Assembly (NCBI RefSeq): GCF_000802965.1 | Contig: NZ_JSAK01000002.1 | Location: forward strand, 301,043 to 365,042 | From: Pseudomonas fluorescens | GTDB taxonomy: Bacteria; Pseudomonadota; Gammaproteobacteria; Pseudomonadales; Pseudomonadaceae | Direction: 5' to 3' | Length of the DNA stretch: 64,000 bases | In this document: positions 49,826 through 59,237 of the stretch, in pieces | Layout: each line of letters starts with the position of its first letter | Numbering within the stretch: position 1 is the first letter of the stretch | Program-made: the position numbers and the translations under genes | Notes under the pieces: generated by a model | Seen by the model: the letters and a program-made list of their open reading frames with translations, nothing else | The model's database searches: none | What the model was told of the DNA's origin: nothing

Positions 49826-49915
49826 TGTGGGAGCGGGCTTGCCCGCGATAGCGTAATCACAGTTGCCATCAACGTTAAATGTGATGACTTCATCGCGGGC
49901 CAGCCCGCTCCCACA
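49826..49915. repeat. REPIN, family D variant (TGTGGGAGCGGGCTTGCCCG type)
   Basis: Inverted pair of TGTGGGAGCGGGCTTGCCCG cores after the lipoprotein gene; related to but distinct from the family D copies at 44601 and 56583. Confidence 0.9.
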
Positions 49916-50101
49916 GAGATCTGCATCGAATTCAAATATTGTATTACCGCCCTATCATTGCGACACGATTAACCTAAGCCACACAATCAAAATTTCGTTA
50001 CCTTGAATCTGGCGCGCAACGCTTTACACCTCATTAACTTGCATAAGCGCAAAGCCACTATTAAAGCCAAACAAAACAATCAAATATTCAAGGATGAACA
50101 T

Positions 50102-50701
50102 ATGAGTGAAAATCAGCAGCGTTCTTTTACAGCTAAAATAAAATGCAATGCACTCAGAATGACTTTTTTCGAGAAAATATATCATCGAGCTTACTTGAAA
50201 GAACATCCCGCACTCTTCGCAAATACGATTGCCACTCGTAATGACAGTTGGTCCCGCCCTTACTATGACACCAACAACTTGGGACCTGGCATGGGCATTG
50301 GTTATCGGAAACCCAGGCCGGGCGAAGTCGGCTGGAACGAACCCATCGATATGTTGCTACATTTCAGGTGTTATGACGATTACTACAACCTGCAAATTTT
50401 GACCCCACGTTACTTAAATAAATACATCAGTAAAAACAGTGACGGTTCTTTGGGGGCATTTCCAGCAGCTGGGGGTGACACCACGTCATTCAATTTGTTG
50501 GACGCTGAACTAAACATCATTACGCTGGACGATATGACCACCGACAATCCAACCGTTTACCTTCAAGCACGCAACGCAGGAATCATTAAAAAAGTCCTGC
50601 TGGATCCAACACGTGACCATTATTGCTTTCACGATACTGTGGGCGAAAACACAACATTCGACTTGCAAATAATCGACAGAAACGCGGCGCCTCGCGACTA
50701 G
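50102..50701 (+). CDS. AT-rich orphan protein of unknown function (199 aa)
   Basis: A soluble 199-aa protein with no signal peptide or membrane helix. Residues 50-110 are rich in aromatic residues and Pro/Gly (WSRPYYDTNNLGPGMGIGYR, RCYDDYYNLQILTPRYLNKY); the C-terminal half looks beta-rich. I recognise no family. Base use is visibly more AT-rich than the surrounding genes, as is the 290-base upstream region, which suggests horizontal gain. AAGGATG is 7-12 bases before ATG 50102. Confidence 0.75.
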   Translation: MSENQQRSFTAKIKCNALRMTFFEKIYHRAYLKEHPALFANTIATRNDSWSRPYYDTNNLGPGMGIGYRKPRPGEVGWNEPIDMLLHFRCYDDYYNLQILTPRYLNKYISKNSDGSLGAFPAAGGDTTSFNLLDAELNIITLDDMTTDNPTVYLQARNAGIIKKVLLDPTRDHYCFHDTVGENTTFDLQIIDRNAAPRD

Positions 50702-50762
50702 CCTGCTTATGTACTAAAAAACCAACGGCTGCATAAAGAACCGATCAAATAAGCCCAATAAT

Positions 50763-50797
50763 AAAAAAGCCCCGCATCTCTCAATGCGGGGCTTTTT
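50763..50797. terminator. Bidirectional rho-independent terminator
   Basis: AAAAAAGCCCCGCAT pairs with ATGCGGGGCTTTTT around a 6-base loop between the convergent AT-rich orphan gene and gdhB. A-tract and T-tract on both sides let it stop transcription from either direction. Confidence 0.93.
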
Positions 50798-50811
50798 CAT
50801 TCAACGCCTGA

Positions 50812-53800
50812 TCAGGCCGCCGGTTCCAGCTCGGCGACGACAGTGGCTGGCACCACCGCTTGACCGCTCAACGCCAGGTCCAGCAGCTCGCGGTTGGCCA
50901 CCGCGTACATGGCGTAGTCCGTACCGCTGGCGGCACGCAGTTCCACCAGCATGGCGCGCCAGCGTTCGATCATGCTCTCGTGCTGCGACATCCACAGCGC
51001 CAAGCGTGCTTCCACGTCCTGGGTGCCGTCGCCCTGTTGCAACACCGAGATGGTGATCGCACGTTGCTGCCAGTCGACGTCATCACGGAACGCTTCACGG
51101 GCCAGGGCTTGCCAGTTGTTTTCAACCGGCAGAGCACTGATCTGTGCCAGATACCAGGTAATGTCCAGCGCGCTGCCCACGGCGAAGTACGCCTTGGCCA
51201 CGTCGGCAGGATCCTGGCCAGTCACGTCGGAAGCTTCGATGATCGGCAGCAGCGTGTACAGGTGCGTGGTGCCAGCCACCATGCGCGCCAGCAACTCTGG
51301 CACACCGGCTTCGACGTACGCCTGATAACGGGTCTGCCACGTTTCGCGGATCTCGCCACTGAGCAATTCGTCGAGTTTGAGGCCCAACGCCGCCAGATGT
51401 GGACCGAAGTGCGCGACGTCACGGGCAGCATTCTGCTCGTTGCGACGGGCACGCAGGAACCAGCGCGTGGCGCGACGACCCAGACGCATCAACTCATCCA
51501 TCAGCTCCAGCTGCACGTCGGCGGAAACCTTGTAGTCCAGGTTTTCAATCTGACGGAACCAATGCGGGAGGTGGAAAATGTCACGCACGATCACATAAGC
51601 GCCGGCCACGTTCGCCGGGCTCATGCCGGTCGACTCTTTGAGTCGTTGAACGAAGGTAATGCCCATGTGGTTGACCAGATCGTTGGCGATCTGGGTGCTG
51701 ACGATTTCGCGCTTCAGACGGTGACGGCGCATGGCTTCGGAGAACTTGCTCACCAGAGTCGGCGGGAAAGCGGTTTCCATATCGCGGGTCAGGTAGTCGT
51801 CGTCCGGCACCAGGGAGCCCAGCAGTTGCTCCTTGAGGTCGATCTTGCTGTAGGAAATCAGCACCGACAGCTCGGCACGGGTCAGGCCATGGCCTTCGGC
51901 GACACGCTCGTTGAGCGCTTCTTCCGACGGCAGGAACTCGATGGCGCGATCCAGCTTGCCGCGACCTTCCAGATCGTTCATCAAACGCTTGTATTCGGCA
52001 ATTCGCGGCAACGCACGACGAGCAGCCAGGGACAATGCCTGAGTCTGCTTGTAGTTGTTGCCCAGCACCAGGCCACCGACTTCGTCGGTCATGCTCGCCA
52101 GCAATTGGTTACGTTGCTTGTCGGTCATGTCGCCGGCCTGAACCACTTCGTTCAGCAGGATCTTGATGTTCACTTCGTGGTCGGAACAGTCCACGCCACC
52201 GGCGTTGTCGATGAAGTCGGTGTTGGAGCCGCCGCCATTGATACCGAATTCCACACGACCCAATTGGGTCATGCCGAGGTTACCGCCCTCGCCCACCACT
52301 TTGCAGCGCAGTTCGTTGCCGTTCACGCGCAGTGCATCGTTGGCCTTGTCGCCAACATCGGCGTGGCTTTCGCTGCTGGCCTTGACGTAAGTACCGATAC
52401 CGCCGTTCCACAACAGATCCACCGGTGCCTTGAGCAAGGCATTCAGCAGTTCAGTCGGGGTCAGCTTGTCAGCCTGGATGTCGAAGCGTTCCTGCATCTG
52501 CGGGGAAATCGCGATGCTCTTCGCGCTACGCGAGAAGATGCCGCCGCCTTCGGACATGATGCTGGTGTCGTAATCCGACCAGGCCGAACGCGGCAGGTCG
52601 AACAGGCGTTGACGCTCGACGAAGCTGGTCGCCGGGTTCGGGTTCGGGTCGATGAAGATGTGCAGGTGGTTGAACGCGGCAACCAGTTGCAGCTTGTCGG
52701 ACATCAACAAGCCGTTACCGAACACGTCACCGGCCATGTCGCCGACGCCCACGACAGTGATGCTGTCTTCCTGGACATTGATGCCGCGCTCGCGGAAGTG
52801 GCGCTGTACGCCGACCCACGCGCCCTTGGCGGTGATGCCCATTTTCTTGTGGTCGTAACCGGCAGAACCACCGGACGCAAACGCGTCACCCAGCCAGAAG
52901 CCGTAGTCGATGGCGATGCCGTTGGCGATGTCGGAGAAGGTCGCTGTGCCTTTGTCCGCGGCCACTACCAGGTACGGGTCATCGTCGTCATGACGCACGA
53001 CGTTGGCCGGTGGCACCAAGGCGCCATCCTTCAGGTTGTCGGTGATGTCCAACAGGCCCGAAATGAAGATGCGGTAGCAGGCGATGCCCTCGGCCGCGAT
53101 CTCGTCACGGCTGCCGCCCAGTGGCAGGCGACGCGGCAGGAAGCCGCCCTTCGCACCCACCGGCACGATCACCGAGTTCTTCACTTGCTGGGCTTTTACC
53201 AGGCCCAGGACTTCAGTACGGAAGTCTTCTTCACGGTCAGACCAGCGCAGGCCACCACGGGCCACGTTGCCGAAGCGCAGGTGCACGCCTTCGACGCGCG
53301 GCGAGTAGACGAAGATTTCGAACTTCGGCACCGGCTTCGGCAGCTCAGGAATCAAGTGCGGGTTGAACTTGAAGCTGAAGTACGACTTGTTATGGCCGTT
53401 GGCGTCAGTCTGATAGAAGTTGGTACGCAGGGTCGCCTTGATCAGGTCCAGGTAGCGACGCAGGATGCGGTCTTCGTTCAGTACCTGAACGTCGTCCAGC
53501 GCAGTCAGGATCGCGTGTTCCAGACGCTGTTCGAGATCGTCGCTGCTGAGCTTGCGCGCCAGGTAGAAACGGGTCTTGAACAACCGGGTCAATTCGCGAG
53601 CGATGTCGGTGTGGTTGTTCAGGGTGCTGGCGATGTAACCGAGGTCGAAGCCCAGGCGGATCTGTTTCATGTAACGGGCGTAGGCACGCAGCAGCGCCAC
53701 GTCGCGCCATGGCAGGCCGGCGGTCAGCACCAGACGGTTGAACGCATCGTTCTCGGCATCACCGCGCACGATGTGGACGAACGCGTCCTGCAAAGTGTCG

Positions 53801-55698
53801 TTGAGTTGCTGGATGTCCAGTTCCAGCCCTTCGGCTGCGGTGAACGCGAAGTCATGAATCCAGAACTCGCGGCCGTTGTTGTGACGCAGGCGGTACGGGA
53901 ATTCACCCAGCACGCGCAGGCCGAGGTTTTCCAGGATCGGCAACACGTCGGACAGTGCCAGCGGGGTATCGGCGTGGTACAGCTTGCAATGCAGCTCACG
54001 TTGACCGGAGACCTGGCCCAGCGGCTGATAAAAGCTCATCACCAGCGGATTTTTTTCGCTGAGGTTCAGCAGGTGCTGCATGTCGACCACAGCCGAGTGG
54101 GCAGCAAAACGCTCGCGATAACCGGCCGGGAAGCCTTTCGGGAAGTCGGCCAGCACGTTGGTGCCGTGGGCTTCGCCGAAGGTCTCGACGGTCAGCGCGG
54201 AGTAATCGTCCTGCCAGCTGCGGCAGGCCTGGATCACTTCGTTTTCCAGCTGTTGCGGGTCGATGTCGATACGGTTTTTCGGGTCAACGCGCAGGATCAG
54301 TTGCACGCGGGCCAGCACGGACTCGGAGAAGAAAGTCCAGAACTCGCAATCCGAGGCTTTCAGGCGATCCATCAGCACTTGCTGGATCTTCTGGCGCACT
54401 TCGGTGGAGTAGATGTCACGCGGCACGTAGGCCAGGCAGTAGCAGAAACGGCCGTACGGGTCTTTGCGCAGGAACACGCGAATCTTGTTGCGTTCCTGGA
54501 TCTGCACGATCGACATCACGGTGCTGAACAGCTCGTCCACCGGGGTCTGGAACAGATCGTCGCGCGGCAGCACTTCAACCACCTGAGCCAATTCTTTGCC
54601 CAAGTGAGCCTTGGCCTGGAAGCCGGAACGGCGCTCGATTTCCGCGACCTTGCGGCGGATGTACGGGATGACCCGCACGCTCTCGCCATACACCGACGAG
54701 GTGTACAGGCCCATGAAACGGCATTCCTTGATGACGTTGCCGTCGGCGTCGATTTCGCGGATCGACACGTAATCAGGGTAAGCCGGACGGTGTACTCGGC
54801 TTGGGTGCGCAGCCTTGGCGAACGACAACAGGGTCGGTTCGCGCAGGTAGTTCACGGCGTAGTCTTCGATGCGCAGGTCATCGTAGGTCAGGCCGGCGCG
54901 CAGCAATTTGGTCAGGCCGAGGAAGGAGTTCTGGTCGTAGACGATGTGGCCGCCATCGGCCTCATCGCGAACCACGAATTCTTCGTAACCCAGGAAGGTG
55001 AAGTGGTTGCCCACCAGCCATTCCAGGAAGCTTTTGATTTCAGCTTTCTCGTCGGCATCGACGACAAACTTGCTGCTGTCCAGGTTGGTCAGGATTTCCT
55101 GGACCTTGGCTTTCATCGGCTCGAAATCGGCCACCGCAACGCGCACTTCACCGAGCACTTGTTCCAGCTCTTTGGTCAGCACGTTCAATTCAGCGGTGTT
55201 GGCGCAACGGTCGATTTCCAGGTACATCAACGACTCTTGCAGCACGTCGTCGCCCTGGGTGCCTTTGGGCAGGATTTCCAGCAGCTCGCCCTTGCTGCCG
55301 CGACGTACGCTCAGCACAGTGGTTTGCAGGGTATGAATGCTGTAGCCGCGACGGTTCAGCTCGGTGCGCACCGAGTCCACCAGGAATGGCAGGTCGTGGT
55401 GCAGCACTTCGACCGCGGTGTGGGTCGACTGCCAGCCGTGACGTTCGTAATCGGGGTTGTAGACGCGCACTTGCGGTTGCGCGTGATCGAAGCGCTCAAG
55501 CAGGCGCCACGCAGAAAGGGTACAGCCAGCGAGGTCGGACAACCGACGTTGGGTCAGCTCGTCCAGGGAAATGATGCCGAAGAATTGTTCAGCGAACAGC
55601 GCCACTTGTGGCAGTGCCTGTTCACTGATGTGCTGCGCCAGTGCCGCTTGCAGTTGGTGCTGGAAGTCGGCTTTGCTGGCTGCGGTGAAGAACGCCAT
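50812..55698 (-). CDS. gdhB: Large NAD-dependent glutamate dehydrogenase (~180 kDa)
   Basis: Cytoplasmic NAD-dependent glutamate dehydrogenase of the large (L180) class, 1628 aa, catabolising glutamate to 2-oxoglutarate and ammonia. It has the long N-terminal ACT-like and helical regulatory region, with HDLPFLVDSVRTELNRRGYS, and the central catalytic dehydrogenase domain with NSVIVPVGAKGGF (substrate lysine region), DGALVPPANVVRHDDDDPYL and the nucleotide-binding TVVGVGDMAGDVFGNGLL. In P. aeruginosa gdhB is needed for arginine use. A 515-base region without genes lies upstream, and a strong terminator follows. Confidence 0.97.
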   Translation of the reverse strand: MAFFTAASKADFQHQLQAALAQHISEQALPQVALFAEQFFGIISLDELTQRRLSDLAGCTLSAWRLLERFDHAQPQVRVYNPDYERHGWQSTHTAVEVLHHDLPFLVDSVRTELNRRGYSIHTLQTTVLSVRRGSKGELLEILPKGTQGDDVLQESLMYLEIDRCANTAELNVLTKELEQVLGEVRVAVADFEPMKAKVQEILTNLDSSKFVVDADEKAEIKSFLEWLVGNHFTFLGYEEFVVRDEADGGHIVYDQNSFLGLTKLLRAGLTYDDLRIEDYAVNYLREPTLLSFAKAAHPSRVHRPAYPDYVSIREIDADGNVIKECRFMGLYTSSVYGESVRVIPYIRRKVAEIERRSGFQAKAHLGKELAQVVEVLPRDDLFQTPVDELFSTVMSIVQIQERNKIRVFLRKDPYGRFCYCLAYVPRDIYSTEVRQKIQQVLMDRLKASDCEFWTFFSESVLARVQLILRVDPKNRIDIDPQQLENEVIQACRSWQDDYSALTVETFGEAHGTNVLADFPKGFPAGYRERFAAHSAVVDMQHLLNLSEKNPLVMSFYQPLGQVSGQRELHCKLYHADTPLALSDVLPILENLGLRVLGEFPYRLRHNNGREFWIHDFAFTAAEGLELDIQQLNDTLQDAFVHIVRGDAENDAFNRLVLTAGLPWRDVALLRAYARYMKQIRLGFDLGYIASTLNNHTDIARELTRLFKTRFYLARKLSSDDLEQRLEHAILTALDDVQVLNEDRILRRYLDLIKATLRTNFYQTDANGHNKSYFSFKFNPHLIPELPKPVPKFEIFVYSPRVEGVHLRFGNVARGGLRWSDREEDFRTEVLGLVKAQQVKNSVIVPVGAKGGFLPRRLPLGGSRDEIAAEGIACYRIFISGLLDITDNLKDGALVPPANVVRHDDDDPYLVVAADKGTATFSDIANGIAIDYGFWLGDAFASGGSAGYDHKKMGITAKGAWVGVQRHFRERGINVQEDSITVVGVGDMAGDVFGNGLLMSDKLQLVAAFNHLHIFIDPNPNPATSFVERQRLFDLPRSAWSDYDTSIMSEGGGIFSRSAKSIAISPQMQERFDIQADKLTPTELLNALLKAPVDLLWNGGIGTYVKASSESHADVGDKANDALRVNGNELRCKVVGEGGNLGMTQLGRVEFGINGGGSNTDFIDNAGGVDCSDHEVNIKILLNEVVQAGDMTDKQRNQLLASMTDEVGGLVLGNNYKQTQALSLAARRALPRIAEYKRLMNDLEGRGKLDRAIEFLPSEEALNERVAEGHGLTRAELSVLISYSKIDLKEQLLGSLVPDDDYLTRDMETAFPPTLVSKFSEAMRRHRLKREIVSTQIANDLVNHMGITFVQRLKESTGMSPANVAGAYVIVRDIFHLPHWFRQIENLDYKVSADVQLELMDELMRLGRRATRWFLRARRNEQNAARDVAHFGPHLAALGLKLDELLSGEIRETWQTRYQAYVEAGVPELLARMVAGTTHLYTLLPIIEASDVTGQDPADVAKAYFAVGSALDITWYLAQISALPVENNWQALAREAFRDDVDWQQRAITISVLQQGDGTQDVEARLALWMSQHESMIERWRAMLVELRAASGTDYAMYAVANRELLDLALSGQAVVPATVVAELEPAA

Positions 55699-56213
55699 CT
55701 GTGGTACTCCGCTTGGGCTTGTTATTGATGGAAGCGTCGCGCGAAACCCCTTTCGGGGCTACGTTTCAAAGCTAGCCGTCACCCGGTTCCTGATTCTCGG
55801 GCAGAGGAAACAGGGTGACAGGTGGGTGAAGCTGGACGGGACACTCTGGTCACATTCACCTTCCGTGAATGGGCATCTGCAAAAACGACTGGGCTGTGTG
55901 CAGCGCAATGTCTTTACGGGTGCTCATCCGTTGCGCAGCTTAACGAGTGCGGCAAGGCCCGTGCTTGCGGTGCTGCGACATATTCGGTCAACGGTACGCT
56001 GCTCAGGGCGCACGCTTCGAACAACACTAGCAGCCGCACAGGAAAACGGCGGTTTTCCGTCCGGTTTTACGGTACATCCGTACCAGAAATGACCAGCAAC
56101 ACTTTGCTTGTTCACGACACGCTCTCTAACACTCAAACGAGCAGAAATTCCACGAGGCTGGCAGAATCGCGTTTTGTTCGTTTTCACAACGCTCGTCGAG
56201 CCAGGAACTACCC
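55699..56213. other. Long non-coding region upstream of gdhB and the 117-aa gene
   Basis: About 515 bases between divergent gdhB and the small conserved gene. Short frames here lack ribosome sites and family features. It should hold promoters for both directions; small hairpins are visible, for example CCCCTTTCGGGG near 55745. I cannot place specific operators. Confidence 0.5.
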
Positions 56214-56567
56214 ATGCAAATGACCACCGCCCTCTTGATCGTCAACCCGTGCGATGACGAAGAAGACAACATGGCCATGCTCTGCTGCCACAGCGAAAAG
56301 GGCGAAATGTTCCTGATGAGCCGATATCCGGACGAAGATGAGCTGGAAATAACTCTGGATGGCGAGCCGTCGACGCTGGACGGCGTGAAAGTCACTCTGA
56401 GCCCTACCCTGCTGAAGATCGAAATCGCTGCAGCGGATGCCGATGCGTTGAATGGGGATGATGTGCTGGAGATCACCTTCAACCCGGACATGGTGGATAT
56501 GGCGGAAGTTGAGGAAACCCTGAAGAACATTCTTGACGGTACTGGCACCTTCATCAGCCAGATTTGA
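56214..56567 (+). CDS. Conserved hypothetical acidic protein (117 aa)
   Basis: A soluble, acidic 117-aa protein starting MQMTTALLIVNPCDDEEDNM, with CCHSEKGEMFLMSRYPDEDE and a C-terminal helix AEVEETLKNILDG. No signal or membrane segment; family unknown to me. I recall a small hypothetical gene at the same place in P. aeruginosa, between gdhB and a moxR operon, so synteny supports it as real. AGGAA lies 8 bases before ATG 56214. Confidence 0.8.
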   Translation: MQMTTALLIVNPCDDEEDNMAMLCCHSEKGEMFLMSRYPDEDELEITLDGEPSTLDGVKVTLSPTLLKIEIAAADADALNGDDVLEITFNPDMVDMAEVEETLKNILDGTGTFISQI

Positions 56568-56582
56568 GGCGCTTGATCTGCC

Positions 56583-56657
56583 TTCATCGCGAGCAGGCTC
56601 ACTCCTACAATAGATCGTCGTACACCTTCAATGTAGGAGTGAGCCTGCTCGCGATAG
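56583..56657. repeat. REPIN, family D, outward-facing
   Basis: TCATCGCGAGCAGGCTCACT and its inverted copy (ATGTAGGAGTGAGCCTGCTC) lie between the 117-aa gene and the second moxR gene. Confidence 0.9.
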
Positions 56658-56836
56658 GGCCGGCACAGCCACCCAATCACTCCCCTGCTACAAAAATCCG
56701 CTATCTGCCCCAACCATTTCCCGCACTTTGCACAAAATGCCGTTAGTCGCCGCACCCCGCGATGGATTAAAGTAACGCCCCCAGCCCTGGCGTATTACGC
56801 ACGACCTCGGCCTTCCATTTCCAGGAACAGTCATCG

Positions 56837-57796
56837 ATGGAACATCGTGAAGCGCTGCTAGCGCTGCGAACCTTTCTTTCAACGCAGATTCTCGGCCAGG
56901 AAAAACTCATCGAGCGCTTGCTCATCGCCCTGCTTGCCGACGGCCACATGCTGGTCGAGGGCGCTCCTGGCCTGGCCAAGACCAAGGCCATCAAAGAACT
57001 GGCAGAAGGCATCGAAGCGCAGTTCCATCGCATCCAGTTCACCCCCGACCTGTTACCTGCCGACATCACCGGCACGGAAATCTATCGTCCGGAAACCGGC
57101 AGCTTCGTGTTCCAGCAAGGCCCGATCTTCCATAACCTGGTGCTGGCGGACGAAATCAACCGTGCGCCGGCCAAGGTTCAATCGGCGTTGCTCGAAGCCA
57201 TGGCCGAGCGCCAGGTCAGCGTCGGGCGCAGCACTTATGAGTTGTCGCCGCTGTTCCTGGTGATGGCTACGCAGAACCCTATCGAGCAGGAAGGCACCTA
57301 TCCGTTGCCCGAAGCGCAGCTCGACCGCTTCCTGATGCATGTGAAAATCGGCTTCCCGGACGCCGCCGTCGAACGCCGCATCCTGCAACAGGCCCGTGGC
57401 GAAGCGTTGAACGGTGAAACCAAACCCGAACGCCGAGTCAGCCAGCAGGCCATTTTTGCCGCACGCAAGGAAATCCTCGGCTTGTACATGGCCGATGCCG
57501 TGGAGGAATACCTGGTGCAACTGGTCATGGCCACGCGCACACCCGCCAAGTTCGACCCCGAGATGGCCGAGTGGATCGCCTACGGCGCCAGCCCTCGCGG
57601 CTCCATCGCCCTCGACCGCTGTGCCCGGGCCCACGCCTGGCTCGCCGGGCGCGATTTCGTCAGCCCGGAGGACATTCAAGCGGTGCTGTTCGACGTGTTG
57701 CGCCACCGCATTATCCTGTCCTTTGAAGCCGAAGCCGCTGGCATCGACCAGGACCGGGTGGTCCAGCGGATTCTCGACGTCGTAGCCGTCGCTTGA
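56837..57796 (+). CDS. MoxR-family AAA+ ATPase (copy 2)
   Basis: A 319-aa cytoplasmic AAA+ ATPase starting [20 protein letters not shown]. Walker A is [14 protein letters not shown] with the standard glycine; Walker B is [33 protein letters not shown] follows. It heads a six-gene operon parallel to that at 28738. This copy sits in what I recall as a conserved Pseudomonas context (gdhB, small gene, moxR operon), so it is probably the core copy. Confidence 0.95.
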   Translation: MEHREALLALRTFLSTQILGQEKLIERLLIALLADGHMLVEGAPGLAKTKAIKELAEGIEAQFHRIQFTPDLLPADITGTEIYRPETGSFVFQQGPIFHNLVLADEINRAPAKVQSALLEAMAERQVSVGRSTYELSPLFLVMATQNPIEQEGTYPLPEAQLDRFLMHVKIGFPDAAVERRILQQARGEALNGETKPERRVSQQAIFAARKEILGLYMADAVEEYLVQLVMATRTPAKFDPEMAEWIAYGASPRGSIALDRCARAHAWLAGRDFVSPEDIQAVLFDVLRHRIILSFEAEAAGIDQDRVVQRILDVVAVA

Positions 57797-57801
57797 CCCC
57801 G

Positions 57802-58746
57802 ATGAACGCCCTCCTGCCGCCCCAACCGGGTATCCGCATCACGCTCGCCGAGTTGATCGAGATGCGTCATCGCGTGCGCGAAGTGCAGCTGTTTTCCACG
57901 CCGAGCCAGCGCAGCCCGCTGATTGGCCTGCACCATTCCAAGTTGCGCGGCCGTGGCGTGGATTTCGATCAGGTGCGGGTCTATCAGGCCGGCGACGACG
58001 TGCGCACCATCGACTGGCGCGTCACCGCGCGAACCCAGGAACCGCACACCAAGTTGTTCCACGAAGAACGCGAACGACCGATTTTCATCATGGTCGAGCA
58101 GAGCCGTCGTTTGTTTTTCGGCTCGGGACTGATGTTCAAATCCGTGCTGGCCGCCCAGGCCGCCAGCCTGATTGGCTGGGCCGCGCTCGGGCACAACGAT
58201 CGCGTCGGCGGGCTGGTGTTCGGTGACAACGAGCACTACGAAATCAAACCCCGGCGCAGCAAGCAGAGCCTGCTGCAATTGCTCAACCGGCTGGTGCGGG
58301 TCAACCAATCGCTGCACACCGAAAGCGAGCCGGACCGCGATGCCTTTGGCATTGCCTTGCGTCGTGCCCGCGAAGTGTTGCGTCCCGGCAGCCTGGTCAT
58401 TGTGATTTGCGACGAGCGCGCCTTGTCCGAGAGTGCCGAACAGCAACTAAGCCTGTTGTCGCGCCATTGCGACCTGTTGCTGCTGCCGGTGTCCGATCCA
58501 CTGGACCACGCCCTGCCCGCTGCCGGCCTGCTGCGCTTTGCCGAACGCGGCGCACAACTGGAACTCGACACACTCAATTTCGAATTGCGCCAGACCTATC
58601 GTGCCCAGGCCGAAACACGCATCGCTCGCTGGGAATTGCTGGCGCAAAAGCTTCGGGTATTGCTGATGCCATTGAGCACCCAGAGCGAAATGGTCGAGCA
58701 ACTGCGCGAATACCTCAACCCAGAGAAACCGGGGAAAGGTCGATGA
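57802..58746 (+). CDS. DUF58 domain protein (copy 2)
   Basis: A 314-aa DUF58/VWA-like protein with RVYQAGDDVRTIDWRVTART and PHTKLFHEERERPIFIMVEQ, parallel to the copy at 29715. I use the ATG at 57802; a TTG at 57793 overlapping the moxR stop is a possible coupled start. Neither has a strong ribosome site. The stop overlaps the DUF4381 gene as ATGA. Confidence 0.93.
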   Translation: MNALLPPQPGIRITLAELIEMRHRVREVQLFSTPSQRSPLIGLHHSKLRGRGVDFDQVRVYQAGDDVRTIDWRVTARTQEPHTKLFHEERERPIFIMVEQSRRLFFGSGLMFKSVLAAQAASLIGWAALGHNDRVGGLVFGDNEHYEIKPRRSKQSLLQLLNRLVRVNQSLHTESEPDRDAFGIALRRAREVLRPGSLVIVICDERALSESAEQQLSLLSRHCDLLLLPVSDPLDHALPAAGLLRFAERGAQLELDTLNFELRQTYRAQAETRIARWELLAQKLRVLLMPLSTQSEMVEQLREYLNPEKPGKGR

Positions 58747-59237
58747 GCAGCCTTGATCAACTGCAACCGCTGATTTCCCCGCCGGCAATCGGCTTCTGGC
58801 CGCCGGCGCCGGGTTGGTGGTTGCTGCTGTTGTTACTGCCTGCCATTGGATTCGGCCTGTGGAAGCTGCGGCGCTTCATTCCTGCCCGCAAACCCATCGT
58901 TCGCGCCGAGCAACCCCTGGACCCGGTGCGCGTTGCCGCGCTGGCAGAACTGGCGCTGATGCCCAAGCCCTACGATGGCGCGCCCGCCGGTGCCTGGCTG
59001 CAACAACTCAACGGCCTGCTCAAACGCCTGTGCCGCAACCATTATCCGTACAGCCAGAGCCATACCCTCAACGGTCGCAAATGGCTGGCATTCCTCGACA
59101 ACCGCTGCCCGGCGGCCGGTCTGACCCGCTGGATGGTGTTGGTGGAAGGTGCCTACAAGCCCGAATGCAAACTCGACGATAAAGCCATCGCTGGCCTGAC
59201 TCAGGCGGTCGATACCTGGATTCGCAAACATGTTTGA
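58743..59237 (+). CDS. DUF4381 protein (copy 2)
   Basis: A 164-aa single-pass membrane protein: PGWWLLLLLLPAIGFGLWKL is the membrane helix, and LQQLNGLLKRLCRNHY with GRKWLAFLDNRCPAAGL forms the cytoplasmic domain. It is about 30 residues shorter than the REPIN-bearing copy at 30647. ATGA overlap with DUF58 upstream; 8-base overlap with batA downstream. Confidence 0.92.
   Translation: MSSLDQLQPLISPPAIGFWPPAPGWWLLLLLLPAIGFGLWKLRRFIPARKPIVRAEQPLDPVRVAALAELALMPKPYDGAPAGAWLQQLNGLLKRLCRNHYPYSQSHTLNGRKWLAFLDNRCPAAGLTRWMVLVEGAYKPECKLDDKAIAGLTQAVDTWIRKHV

Noticed and set aside
50860..55728. A 1622-codon open frame antisense to gdhB
   Set aside because: It mirrors gdhB almost end to end, its product has no recognisable domain and is rich in Val/Gln/Arg/His as expected from reverse reading of GC-rich codons. 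gdhB itself is unmistakable.
55822..56223. 133-codon plus-strand frame in the gdhB upstream region
   Set aside because: No ribosome site, odd composition and overlap with the start of the 117-aa gene; no family recognised.
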